From a virus, in IMG/VR virus record IMGVR_UViG_3300020180_000057, positions 1 through 37,758 of that record: a stretch of 37,758 bases of DNA. One strand, given 5' to 3'. This document shows positions 8,558-15,632 of this stretch, in pieces. Position 1 is the stretch's first letter, and every line of letters begins with the position of its first letter. Below the pieces are notes generated by a model. The model ran no database searches and had not been told where the DNA came from. It saw nothing but the letters and a program-made list of their open reading frames with translations. A program made the position numbers and the translations under genes.

Positions 8558-8768
8558 ACTGCTTGCAGTCCGCGGCTCTCGTGCGAAGCTCAACGGGTGC
8601 CGATTTCGCCGTGATGTCGAGCAGGCCGAAGCCGCAGCGATAGCGCGTGGCGCCGTCAAACAGCGGGACAATTGCGAGCCATCGGCAGTCGAGACACGAT
8701 CGTGTGCCGTGCTGGCCGAATACTTCCGCGGTGCCCATGCCCGCGCCTCCGGAGATTGTTTGGTCCAT
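8538..8768 (-). CDS. Small cysteine-containing protein with N-terminal GGAG-x-x-T-A-E-V-F-G motif (76 aa)
   Basis: It opens MDQTISGGAGMGTAEVFG, a clear copy of the motif repeated in the fibre genes (consensus G-x-x-G-I-x-S-x-E-x-F-G). A C-x2-C pair (CLDC) and further YRCGF and DC cysteines suggest a metal site. The start at 8768 is six bases after the stop-proximal end of the 145-residue connector gene's region. Function is unknown. It is likely a structural or assembly protein because it sits within the connector series and shares the tail motif. Confidence 0.6.
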   Translation of the reverse strand: MDQTISGGAGMGTAEVFGQHGTRSCLDCRWLAIVPLFDGATRYRCGFGLLDITAKSAPVELRTRAADCKQYAAEDR

Positions 8769-8774
8769 AAGCTT

Positions 8775-9212
8775 TTAAAGGTCGAGCCGATACCAGATCA
8801 CGAGCTCAACGACGCGCTGGTACACGTTCTGGCCAGGCTCGCGGCCCAGGTCTGCGACGGTCGCCACGGCCACGCGGCCTACGTGCATTCCGCCGAGCGA
8901 TCCACTAAAGCCGTCAATGCGGCGCCGGATGCGCTCGCTGATCTGGATCGCCTTCATCTGGCACGATGACCACACCGTCACCTGGAGGCGCGCGCGCTCA
9001 AGCCCGGAGTGCCCTGCGTGCGTCGGTGCCTCGTCGGCAGAGCCGATCTGCTGCACAGTGACGCATGGCAAAGCGGAGCCTTGCTCCATCACCGGCCCGT
9101 ACCATCGCGCGTCGATGAGGCTCACCAGGTATGGATCAGCCATCGCCCAGGTGCGCAGGCCCTGCTCGATGTAGATCGTGTTCGAGTCGAACCAGACGAG
9201 CGGCTCAGGCAA
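8775..9212 (-). CDS. Tail terminator/completion protein, DUF3168-like (145 aa)
   Basis: The pattern IEQGLRTWAMADPYLVSLI, a Pro-Cys-Val-Thr-Val-Gln-Gln strand, LERARLQVTVWS, an ISERIRRRIDGFSG helix and a terminal YQRVVELVIWYRLDL fits the small tail-terminator family placed between the gp10-like gene and the tube gene in HK97-type phages. Start choice is uncertain. A TTG at 9212 overlaps the upstream stop and keeps the usual N-terminal helix, while the first ATG is at 9143. It would cap the tail tube and join it to the head. Confidence 0.68.
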   Translation of the reverse strand: MPEPLVWFDSNTIYIEQGLRTWAMADPYLVSLIDARWYGPVMEQGSALPCVTVQQIGSADEAPTHAGHSGLERARLQVTVWSSCQMKAIQISERIRRRIDGFSGSLGGMHVGRVAVATVADLGREPGQNVYQRVVELVIWYRLDL

Positions 9213-9600
9213 TCGCCCTCCGCAGCAGCGCCTGTGCGCCTGCGATGATGGCCGCGCGTACCGCCGCCTGCTGCGACTCGAACGCCGGTCTCAGGTACGG
9301 TCGCGCCGACTGGTTGAATCGTCTGCCGAGCCTGTCCGCCTGCATGAAGCCATACTCAATGCGCCGCGCGTAGGGGACGCTGGAGCCCACGACGACATCA
9401 CCAGGGCCTCGCTCCTGCGGCTCGATGGATCGCCGCAGCGTGCCGCTCTTGTAGGCAGCGCGGGCCTTCGCGTCGTTCGCGATGAGCCAGCCGCCGGCCA
9501 TCAGTGCGGGATTGATCGCACCCTGCCCGAAAGCAGAGGCGAGCGTCGCGAGCTTCGCCCGCAGCGCGGGTGTAATCTCCAGCTGGATGTTGATGGCCAT
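9205..9600 (-). CDS. HK97 gp10-like tail component (131 aa)
   Basis: It has the hallmarks of the HK97 gp10 family: a Lys-Ser-Gly-Thr-Leu-Arg-Arg-Ser segment (YKSGTLRRSI), a VGSSVPYARRIEYGF strand and turn, and ARPYLRPAFE near the C-terminus followed by a helix. These proteins act at the head-tail junction or in tail completion. The ATG at 9600 lies three bases from the previous stop. Length and position are normal for the family. Confidence 0.85.
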   Translation of the reverse strand: MAINIQLEITPALRAKLATLASAFGQGAINPALMAGGWLIANDAKARAAYKSGTLRRSIEPQERGPGDVVVGSSVPYARRIEYGFMQADRLGRRFNQSARPYLRPAFESQQAAVRAAIIAGAQALLRRAIA

Positions 9601-9603
9601 GGG

Positions 9604-9987
9604 TTACTCGATACGCTCCAGCGCAAGTCTTGTCAGCGTGCGGGTGCTGTTGCTCGTCACGCCTGTGATGTCGTAGGTCACAGTGTCAATCACGGCACGC
9701 ATGCCCTCGGTGATTGCCGTATACAGCCCGTCGAGCTGCGCGTAGAGCGGGCGCGCCACGTAGGTGGTATCGACCTTGCGATGCTCCACGACCGCCGCGA
9801 CCGCCGCATTACCTGCCGCCAGATTGCATGGGATCGCATCGTGCCCGGTGAGTGTGGCCCAGGCGCGGACCACGGTCCCAATGCTGTCCTGCGTCTCGGT
9901 CGCTTCCTCGATCCGGCAATACGACGGATGGAAGCCCCTCAACTCGCGCATCATGCGCGGGTGGACGATGCGGCTAGTTAACGGCAC
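9604..9987 (-). CDS. Head-tail joining (stopper-type) protein (127 aa)
   Basis: Length, position between the adaptor-side genes and gp10-like gene, and the pattern of short beta-strands (PSYCRIEEATETQDSIGTVV, then AWATLTGHDAIPC, then TYDITGV) fit a head-tail stopper. The start may be the GTG at 9987 or the ATG pair near residue 12. It overlaps the upstream gene by 14 bases when started at 9987. I found no family signature strong enough to be certain. Confidence 0.55.
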   Translation of the reverse strand: MPLTSRIVHPRMMRELRGFHPSYCRIEEATETQDSIGTVVRAWATLTGHDAIPCNLAAGNAAVAAVVEHRKVDTTYVARPLYAQLDGLYTAITEGMRAVIDTVTYDITGVTSNSTRTLTRLALERIE

Positions 9988-10381
9988 CGCTCACCAACTC
10001 GATGCGCTGGTCCTGTGCGAGCCCCAGGCACGGCCCGACGATCACTCGCTGCTGGCCGGGCATCGCGCGCGCTGCCACGTAGCGATACCGTGCAGTGATG
10101 GGCGCGCCGCGCTTGCCGCGCAGGCAGATCTCCACGGTGCAATGCCGGAAGCGGATCACCTCTTCGGCGATGCCGTCGCCGACGCAATACTCGATGCTTT
10201 CGCGCCCGGTAATCGTGGTGCCGGTGGGCTTGTCGAATCCGAACGCCGGTGCAGTCTGCGCGAGCCATGCCCGCACGGCCTTGACTACGTGCGGCGCGAA
10301 GCTCTCGCTGTCGTCCTTGAGGCGTGGCTCGGGCAGCGCCTGCGCGATCCGCGGTTGCCATTCGAGCACTTGGATTGCCAC
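9974..10381 (-). CDS. Connector-module protein of unknown function (135 aa)
   Basis: It starts at a GTG that overlaps the TAG of the adaptor gene (bases 10379-10383), with GAGGGA upstream. The sequence is soluble and mixed alpha/beta: VAIQVLEWQPRIAQALPEPR, FAPHVVKAVRAWL and a basic RYRYVAARAMPGQQR segment. I do not recognise the family. Its place between the adaptor and the stopper points to the neck of the virion, or to a chaperone for it. Confidence 0.5.
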   Translation of the reverse strand: MAIQVLEWQPRIAQALPEPRLKDDSESFAPHVVKAVRAWLAQTAPAFGFDKPTGTTITGRESIEYCVGDGIAEEVIRFRHCTVEICLRGKRGAPITARYRYVAARAMPGQQRVIVGPCLGLAQDQRIELVSGAVN

Positions 10382-10758
10382 TACGTTGCGTCCCTCATCG
10401 CGTCCTTGATCCACCGTTCCCGCTGCGAGAACTGGTCGTACACGTTTTCAGAAATCGCGAAGCCGCCAGGCGCATCGGCTTCGGCTTGCCGCAGTGACGC
10501 CGCCCGCTTCTGGATCGCGTCGGCCACCTTCGCGCCGTCCGTCGTCGTGTCCAAGGTCTTGACGACCTTGAGCACCAGTACCTGATCGCTCGCGATGGTC
10601 TCCAGTGCAAGCGCCGCAGCCAGGCGCACGCTCTCGTCCTCGATGGCGAGAAACGCATCGATCTCGTCGTCCTGGAAGATGGGGTTAGTCTCGTCGCGGT
10701 CGGTGCAGAGCATCCGCACGCGGCCCCTGTCGGTGGATACGATGTAAGTAAATGCCAT
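10381..10758 (-). CDS. Head-tail adaptor (gp6-like) protein (125 aa)
   Basis: The pattern of an N-terminal D-R-G-R-V-R-M-L strand, then FQDDEIDAFLAIEDESV and a long Ala-rich helix (RLAAALALETIASDQ), matches phage gp6-like adaptors that dock under the portal. The C-terminal part carries KVADAIQKRAASLRQ and FSQRERWIKDAM helices. It follows the capsid gene by two small genes, the usual neighbourhood. ATG at 10758. Confidence 0.72.
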   Translation of the reverse strand: MAFTYIVSTDRGRVRMLCTDRDETNPIFQDDEIDAFLAIEDESVRLAAALALETIASDQVLVLKVVKTLDTTTDGAKVADAIQKRAASLRQAEADAPGGFAISENVYDQFSQRERWIKDAMRDAT

Positions 10759-10761
10759 GGG

Positions 10762-10962
10762 TTATCGCCGGACTCGGCCCCTCGGGAATTGCTCAGCCGT
10801 AGGGATGCCTGCGCTGCCGGACACGCGATGCGATGGTGATGCGATCAGCCGGACGGCTGCCGTGTTCTCGTTGACCGCCGCAGTATTGTGCTCGATGGCC
10901 CGGAGGATAAGCCGCTGCATCGCAAGTGATGCCGCGGCCATCCGCTCCATGTCTGCGATCAC
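10762..10962 (-). CDS. Small coiled-coil protein ending in the G-S-A-G-I-P-T-A-E-x-F motif (66 aa)
   Basis: The GTG at 10962 overlaps the stop of the 51-residue gene (GTGA). A Met in MERMAAAS (start 10950) is the alternative. Residues 5-40 form a likely helix (MERMAAASLAMQRLILRAIE, then N-rich repeats NTAAVNENTAAV). Residues 48-61 carry the fibre-type motif, here VSGSAGIPTAEQFPRG, followed by a basic tail GRVRR. Function is unknown. The motif suggests it is part of the same virion assembly set. Confidence 0.55.
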   Translation of the reverse strand: MIADMERMAAASLAMQRLILRAIEHNTAAVNENTAAVRLIASPSHRVSGSAGIPTAEQFPRGRVRR

Positions 10963-11114
10963 CGCCGCTTGCGCGGTGGGTACGGCTCGCGCAATTCATC
11001 CGGTGACGGCTGCGGGGAGATGACTGATTCGATCCGCGCGCGGATCGCTCGCAGCTCGAAGAGGATTGCATCGAGCCGCTGCTCGGTGCCGTTGAATGCT
11101 TGAGGGATGTTCAT
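10959..11114 (-). CDS. Small helical protein after the capsid gene (51 aa)
   Basis: The open frame starts with ATG at 11114: MNIPQAFNGTEQRLDAILFE, then a helix LRAIRARIESVISP and a basic end PPRKRR. It is coupled to the next gene by GTGA. No Shine-Dalgarno is obvious. It lies 98 bases after the capsid stop. I do not recognise it. Coupling is the main support for it being real. Confidence 0.4.
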   Translation of the reverse strand: MNIPQAFNGTEQRLDAILFELRAIRARIESVISPQPSPDELREPYPPRKRR

Positions 11115-11123
11115 GTGGTGAGG

Positions 11124-11203
11124 TGGGCGAGCGCACTCGGAGGAAGATGCGCCCGCCCGTCTATCAGCCTGCTTCGGTGGTCAAGTCCGCCCCAGGCTGA
11201 GAG
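11124..11203 (-). terminator. Possible attenuating hairpins between capsid and connector genes
   Basis: The 98 bases between the capsid stop and the next gene contain a 6-bp inverted pair AGCCTG...CAGGCT (11167-11199) and G/C-rich arms GGGCG...CGCCC (about 11127-11155). No long U-run follows, so this may be a stability or read-through element that makes capsid mRNA abundant. It is weakly supported. Confidence 0.3.
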
Positions 11204-11212
11204 GTCGTTGAG

Positions 11213-12460
11213 TTAAGCGTTGCTGCCGTTGCTGCCAACGGTGGCTTTGCCGCTGATGCGGGCGCCGCCGAACACCAGCAGGCCCTTCACCTCGCGGCCC
11301 TCCATGGTGTCGAAGTCGCCCAACTCCTGCGCGATGCTGCCACCGCGTAGAGTATTGCCGGACTTCTGCAACAGTACAGGAGAATCGTAGCCGCTGATGA
11401 AGCCGACTTCGAGCGCGGGCCGCGTGTTGCCGTCCGGCACCGCGGTCAGGCCCCATGTGGTGTTGCCGTTGGTCGCGGCGATCACCGGGATCCATGGATT
11501 CATGAGCGGCGTGATGCCCTTGGCGATCCAGTTCTCCACGACCAGCTCCTGCGTGGATGTGCCGCCGATGCTCGTCACGCGCATCTCGCGAGCGTTGAGC
11601 GTGGCCATGACCGCGTTGTGCAGCGCCGGACCATGCCACAGGATCAACCGGCTGCCAACTGCGATCGGGTTGCCAGCGGCGTCGACCTGCCGCAACATCA
11701 CGGTAAACGCATCCTGCAGGCCAGCCGCGCTAAATGGCGGGTTGGTCGCCGCTGCGCCGTTGGTGGTGTTGATGATGTTCTTGTTGCCGGTGCTGTACAG
11801 GCTCGCGTGCGGCCCGCTGGCGTCGATGTAGAGCGACGTAACGAAGTGCTCCAGTGTGCGCACGCCGCCGTCCACGATGCGCTCGGGGATGTCGGCGAAG
11901 ATACCCAGGTCGTCGTTCATCACGGCTTCCCAGGAGATCGGCACGGAGCCGCTGAGGTACTTGCTCGGCGTGTATGTGACTTCGGTCTCTGTGATGCTCT
12001 GCTTGGTGTGCGGCGCGCCTTCGGCCACCGCCGACCAACGGCCATCACCGCCATCGATCACGCGGCGGTTGACACTGCGGAAGTCCCGCAGCGGACGCAC
12101 GCGCACCATCTGGCGCCAGTTGTGCGTCTGCGACATGAACCGCCCGTATACCAGGCGGTCGAGCACGTCGGCACTCAGTGCGGTGAAGTCGCTCGACGTG
12201 ATGGTCTCGCGCAGTCCCGCCGGGAAAATGCCGGGATACTGCTCGTTGAGTGCGCGATAGATCACGTCCCGCGACGGCCGGAACGCCTCGCGCAGGAAGA
12301 GCGGATCCTGCCGCCCGCCGAGCACGTCGGCGAAGAGCCGCGCGGCCTCCGCGATGCGTGCCTTGCGGCCTGCGGACATCTGCCGCGTGGTCGAGTTGAA
12401 GCCCTCGACGGCAAAGCTTCCATTGAAGGCACCGATGTTTTTAAATAGAGATTGTTCCAT
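11213..12460 (-). CDS. Major capsid protein (415 aa)
   Basis: It is a large gene directly after the decoration protein and before the adaptor. Start at ATG 12460 with AGGAGCAC upstream. Features seen in phage capsid families: an N-terminal helical delta-like segment, EGAPHTKQSITETEVTYTPS, then SVPISWEAVMNDDLG (an E-loop/spine region), VTSLYID near the middle, LILWHGPALHNAVMATLN, and a C-terminal region with GREVKGLLVFGGARI. These recall HK97-fold, Mu-type head subunits. It would be assembled with the protease/scaffold encoded upstream. Confidence 0.85.
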   Translation of the reverse strand: MEQSLFKNIGAFNGSFAVEGFNSTTRQMSAGRKARIAEAARLFADVLGGRQDPLFLREAFRPSRDVIYRALNEQYPGIFPAGLRETITSSDFTALSADVLDRLVYGRFMSQTHNWRQMVRVRPLRDFRSVNRRVIDGGDGRWSAVAEGAPHTKQSITETEVTYTPSKYLSGSVPISWEAVMNDDLGIFADIPERIVDGGVRTLEHFVTSLYIDASGPHASLYSTGNKNIINTTNGAAATNPPFSAAGLQDAFTVMLRQVDAAGNPIAVGSRLILWHGPALHNAVMATLNAREMRVTSIGGTSTQELVVENWIAKGITPLMNPWIPVIAATNGNTTWGLTAVPDGNTRPALEVGFISGYDSPVLLQKSGNTLRGGSIAQELGDFDTMEGREVKGLLVFGGARISGKATVGSNGSNA

Positions 12461-12489
12461 GGTTTGTGCTCCTCTTGTGCTCCGATGGA

Positions 12490-13446
12490 CTAGGCTCGGG
12501 TGTACTCGATCCAGGCCGAGTACAGCCATATAGCGTCGCTGGTGTGCGTGCCGGGAACGAGCGCAACGTTAAGGAAGCCGGGGTGGTCGCCGAGGTCGCC
12601 AGCGGCCACAGACGCGGAATATTCCGCGAGCGTGGCAGCCGCGAGCGCCGCAGTAGCCGCGCCGCATTCGGTGTCCCCAACGCCGTCGAACACCTGGACG
12701 TCGACAGTGACGGTGGTGTCCGTGTTGGTGTCCTTGCCGATCATCAGGTGGACAGTGAGCGCGGTCGCGCCGTCCAGATCCGGCGGTTTCGAAACCGGCG
12801 GGAACTGGCATTCAATGCTCGACCCGGCGGCCCAGATGACACGCAGCGCCTTATCGGTCGCGCCGTTGACGCGAGCCAGGCTCGGTGCCGTGTTGCCGTC
12901 GAGCAGCATGCCTTCCGAGAGGTTGCCGACGGCGTTGGTTGCGATGATGCGCAGACTGGCGACGTCAAGCGGGATGAAGCCCTTCTTTAGCGTCGCGCTG
13001 AGCTTGACGGCAGTGACCGCGCCGGTTGCGAGGTTGCTTTCGCCGACCGTGCCGCTGCCAACCGAGCCGCTGCCCGGGCTTTGGACATGGAGGACGTTGA
13101 CAGTTGAGGTAGCGCCGGAATCGACAGCCTCGAGCGCGTAGCCGAAGAAGTAGCCGGACGTTTTCTTGTTGAGTTTCGGCGTGTCCGCGTCGGTATGGTA
13201 GATCGCATCGCCTACCGCCACCGCGCTATCGCCGCTGCCGTCGACGCCCTTTACGCTGAGGTCCCAGACGTGCTGGCCAAGCTCAACGGTAGTGTTCGAG
13301 GCGCTATTGCCGCCTTCGCCTTCGTCTGTGATCGCAACGCCGGTCAAGTATCCGAAGCGAACAGGCCCGCCGGTGGCGGGTGTAGTCGGGTCTGAACACG
13401 GCAAAGACAAGGCGTGCGCATTGTTGATGATCAAATTCGTTGCCAT
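12490..13446 (-). CDS. Head decoration/cement protein, DUF2190-like with long C-terminal extension (318 aa)
   Basis: Residues 15-115 match the DUF2190 capsid cement family: Gly-rich start, GYLTGVAITDEGEGG, QHVWDLSVKGVDG, AVGDAIYHTDADTPKLNKK and FFGYALEAVDSGATSTV. Family members are usually about 110-120 residues. Here about 190 more residues follow a Gly/Ser linker (near 122-135), and their VIWAAGSSIECQFPP, VTVDVQVFDGVGD and YSASVAAGDLGDHPG segments suggest a second beta-rich domain exposed on the head. Its position between protease/scaffold and capsid genes is standard. Confidence 0.75.
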   Translation of the reverse strand: MATNLIINNAHALSLPCSDPTTPATGGPVRFGYLTGVAITDEGEGGNSASNTTVELGQHVWDLSVKGVDGSGDSAVAVGDAIYHTDADTPKLNKKTSGYFFGYALEAVDSGATSTVNVLHVQSPGSGSVGSGTVGESNLATGAVTAVKLSATLKKGFIPLDVASLRIIATNAVGNLSEGMLLDGNTAPSLARVNGATDKALRVIWAAGSSIECQFPPVSKPPDLDGATALTVHLMIGKDTNTDTTVTVDVQVFDGVGDTECGAATAALAAATLAEYSASVAAGDLGDHPGFLNVALVPGTHTSDAIWLYSAWIEYTRA

Positions 13447-13463
13447 TTGTTTTTCGTTCTCCG

Positions 13464-13904
13464 TTAGTTTCGGGCAGCCGCGCGAGTGGCTGCCGCTTCG
13501 TCCAGCCCGCCGAGCGCGCGCAGCGATTCGGCCAGCGATTTGTCGATGTCCTCGGCATTCGCCTCGACGGTGGATGCGCCCATGCCGAGGATGCGCGGTC
13601 CGGCGACACTCTGCAGGTACGTGACTTCGGCTTTGGCCGATGCCTCGATAAGCGCGCTGAACGCTGCTACGTCCAGTGCGCCGTCTTTGGTTGTTGCTCG
13701 CGCGGGCAAGCTCTCCGCGAGCCGCTGCCGCGTGATCTCGGGCATGGTGATGCCGGCCAATCTGCGCTTCGCGAATTCGGCAGCGCCTTGAAGCACCAGC
13801 GACTCCCGTAAGCGTGCATTGTCGGCGCGCAGCTCCGCGAGTAACTCATGCAGAGGCGACATCGACTCGGCAATGAGAGCCTGCGTCTCTTCTTTGGTGG
13901 TCAT
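13464..13904 (-). CDS. Scaffold protein from internal in-frame start (146 aa)
   Basis: Inside the protease gene, AGAGGAGAACACT lies directly before an in-frame ATG at 13904 (Met307 of the long product), one of the best Shine-Dalgarno sites in the region. The product would be the C-terminal helical scaffold alone, MTTKEETQALIAESMS onward. The parallel with lambda Nu3 supports it. Confidence 0.6.
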   Translation of the reverse strand: MTTKEETQALIAESMSPLHELLAELRADNARLRESLVLQGAAEFAKRRLAGITMPEITRQRLAESLPARATTKDGALDVAAFSALIEASAKAEVTYLQSVAGPRILGMGASTVEANAEDIDKSLAESLRALGGLDEAAATRAAARN

Positions 13905-14822
13905 AGTGTTCTCCTCTTGTGGTTGTGGGGTGGCAGGCATCCTCCAGCCAGCCGACTCGAATAACGATAAGATCTGACCGCCCGCGCCAGGCGCGGTCAC
14001 AAAGTCGACGCTCTTGGCGGCGGTGATGCGCTCGATGATGGGACCCTTGCGGCCCTCGGCTTCGCCCTGCTTCGCCATGCCAGACGCGCGGATGCTCACG
14101 CCAATGTGGTCTTTGAGGTCCCTCACTGCGCCGGCGAAGCGGGCGAATACCTTCGCCCGCGCGTACAGCCCCGGCCCGTCGGAGCCCTGCTCTTCATATC
14201 GCGCGTCCTCCGTGAGCTCGGCGGCCAGCCGGTCGAGCGAGCCTTCAGGCTTTGCCGCTTCCTCGGCGGCGGTCTGGTGGTCCCAGTACATCTTCAGGCC
14301 TTTGGTGAATACCGAAGCGGCCGCGCGCAGCGTCTGAGGCGAGTAGTAGCCGGAGGATCCCCAGCCAGGCGCGATGATCTTCAGCCCTGCGTTAGCCGCT
14401 TCGGTAAGGTCGAGAGGTGTGAATTCGTTGTCGATGGACGCTTCGGTCAGTGCAGGTTCGCCAACGGCGGTGTAGATGACTTGCGGCAGTACTTCAGTGG
14501 CATCACCCAGCGTGGCGATGCCTGCGTCGTCGAGCACGTAGGCCGCGCGGTAGTAGCGCCCGCCCTGCTCGTATACGAGGTCCGCATCAAAGACATCGGC
14601 GACGGATGGATCCTGCTCGGGCATTGCCGCACGAATCGCGCGCTGGAGGGCATTGCCGCGATCGCGGTGGCTGCGCTCGGCTTCGGCTACCTCTGCGGTG
14701 TCCAGTTGCGCCAGCAGGTCGCTGATGCTCTCCAGGGCCTTGCGGAGCTTGCCCTCGTTGGCCTTGGAGAACGTGCGGCCCTTCTCCAGCAGTCGCCTGA
14801 AAATGGTGATGGTCATGGTCAT
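13464..14822 (-). CDS. Head maturation protease fused to scaffold domain (452 aa)
   Basis: Start ATG at 14822 overlaps the upstream stop (ATGA). Residues about 150-285 resemble a capsid maturation protease family: KMYWDHQTAAEEAAKPEGS, LYARAKVFARFAGAV, DHIGVSIRASG and SVDFVTAPGAGGQIL. His182 and Ser243 are plausible catalytic residues (inference). Residues 307-452 are helical, with Glu/Ala-rich coiled-coil-like text (ESMSPLHELLAELRADNARL), as in scaffolds. The arrangement is like lambda C/Nu3: a full-length protease plus a shorter scaffold from an internal start. Confidence 0.75.
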   Translation of the reverse strand: MTMTITIFRRLLEKGRTFSKANEGKLRKALESISDLLAQLDTAEVAEAERSHRDRGNALQRAIRAAMPEQDPSVADVFDADLVYEQGGRYYRAAYVLDDAGIATLGDATEVLPQVIYTAVGEPALTEASIDNEFTPLDLTEAANAGLKIIAPGWGSSGYYSPQTLRAAASVFTKGLKMYWDHQTAAEEAAKPEGSLDRLAAELTEDARYEEQGSDGPGLYARAKVFARFAGAVRDLKDHIGVSIRASGMAKQGEAEGRKGPIIERITAAKSVDFVTAPGAGGQILSLFESAGWRMPATPQPQEENTMTTKEETQALIAESMSPLHELLAELRADNARLRESLVLQGAAEFAKRRLAGITMPEITRQRLAESLPARATTKDGALDVAAFSALIEASAKAEVTYLQSVAGPRILGMGASTVEANAEDIDKSLAESLRALGGLDEAAATRAAARN

Positions 14823-15625
14823 GGCTTGGGTCTCATCTGCACTGCGCATCGGCACCCGGGAAATCTCAGCGGCGCCGGGTGCCCGCTCGGGAACGCATCG
14901 GCGAACTCGATCCAGCCCGCGCCCTGGTTGGACTGGCACCCGTCACTCACGCGGTCATCGCCCACCGTGAGCCAGGCCTTCTCCATCGGGATACCGGCAT
15001 CGATGATGCCCTGCACGCTGGCGAGCTGCCCGTCAACGTACGCCTGTCCGACCTCGGTGATGGCGACTAACTCGGCACGGTCCCGGATGTGCCGCTGTAC
15101 CGGCGGTCCGCGAAACTCGTCGAAGCGCTGCCGTAGGATCCGAGCAACGGCGGTGTAGCTCTGTCGCTGCTCGGCGCCGGCGACGAGAATGTCTCGCACG
15201 ATGTCCCGCGTCGTGGCGTTGATGCCGGCGATGCGGTCAGCCGCGCGCTCGGCCATCAGAGCCTGGATGGTTGCGGTGCTCAGCGCGAACGACGAGCCCA
15301 TGTCCAGCGCCTGCGCTTCGCCAGCTGACTGAAACGCAGCCGCCAGCACGCTTGCCATGCTTGACGAGAACGTCGCTTCATCGGCTGCGAGGATCACTGC
15401 CAGTAGCCGCTCCAGGGTCAGCGGCATCGCTTCCCGCACGGCGAACATCATCAGCCGCGCTTCGGGCAGCAACTGCGACTCGATGGCCTTGCGCTGCTGC
15501 GCGAACATGCGCCGCATAATGGCCCGTAGCCGCCGCTCGTGGGGTCGCTTTGCCCTGTCGATCGTTCGCCCCGTCAGAGCCTCCCGCAGCCGGTCAAGTG
15601 CTACCAGCACTGTGCTGTGTGACAT
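14819..15625 (-). CDS. Minor head / head morphogenesis protein, SPP1 gp7/Mu gpF-like (268 aa)
   Basis: The C-terminal signature is clear: AWLTVGDDRVSDGCQSNQG, then ADAFPSGHPAPLRFPGCRC, the D-x-R-x-x-x-x-C...H-P...C-R-C pattern of phage head morphogenesis proteins. The middle has MAERAADRIAGINATTRDIV and a helix-rich R-Q-R-F-D-E-F-R-G. ATG at 15625 lies after the portal stop. It probably binds inside the head at the portal and may be ejected. Confidence 0.82.
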   Translation of the reverse strand: MSHSTVLVALDRLREALTGRTIDRAKRPHERRLRAIMRRMFAQQRKAIESQLLPEARLMMFAVREAMPLTLERLLAVILAADEATFSSSMASVLAAAFQSAGEAQALDMGSSFALSTATIQALMAERAADRIAGINATTRDIVRDILVAGAEQRQSYTAVARILRQRFDEFRGPPVQRHIRDRAELVAITEVGQAYVDGQLASVQGIIDAGIPMEKAWLTVGDDRVSDGCQSNQGAGWIEFADAFPSGHPAPLRFPGCRCAVQMRPKP

Positions 15626-15632
15626 CGATTTT

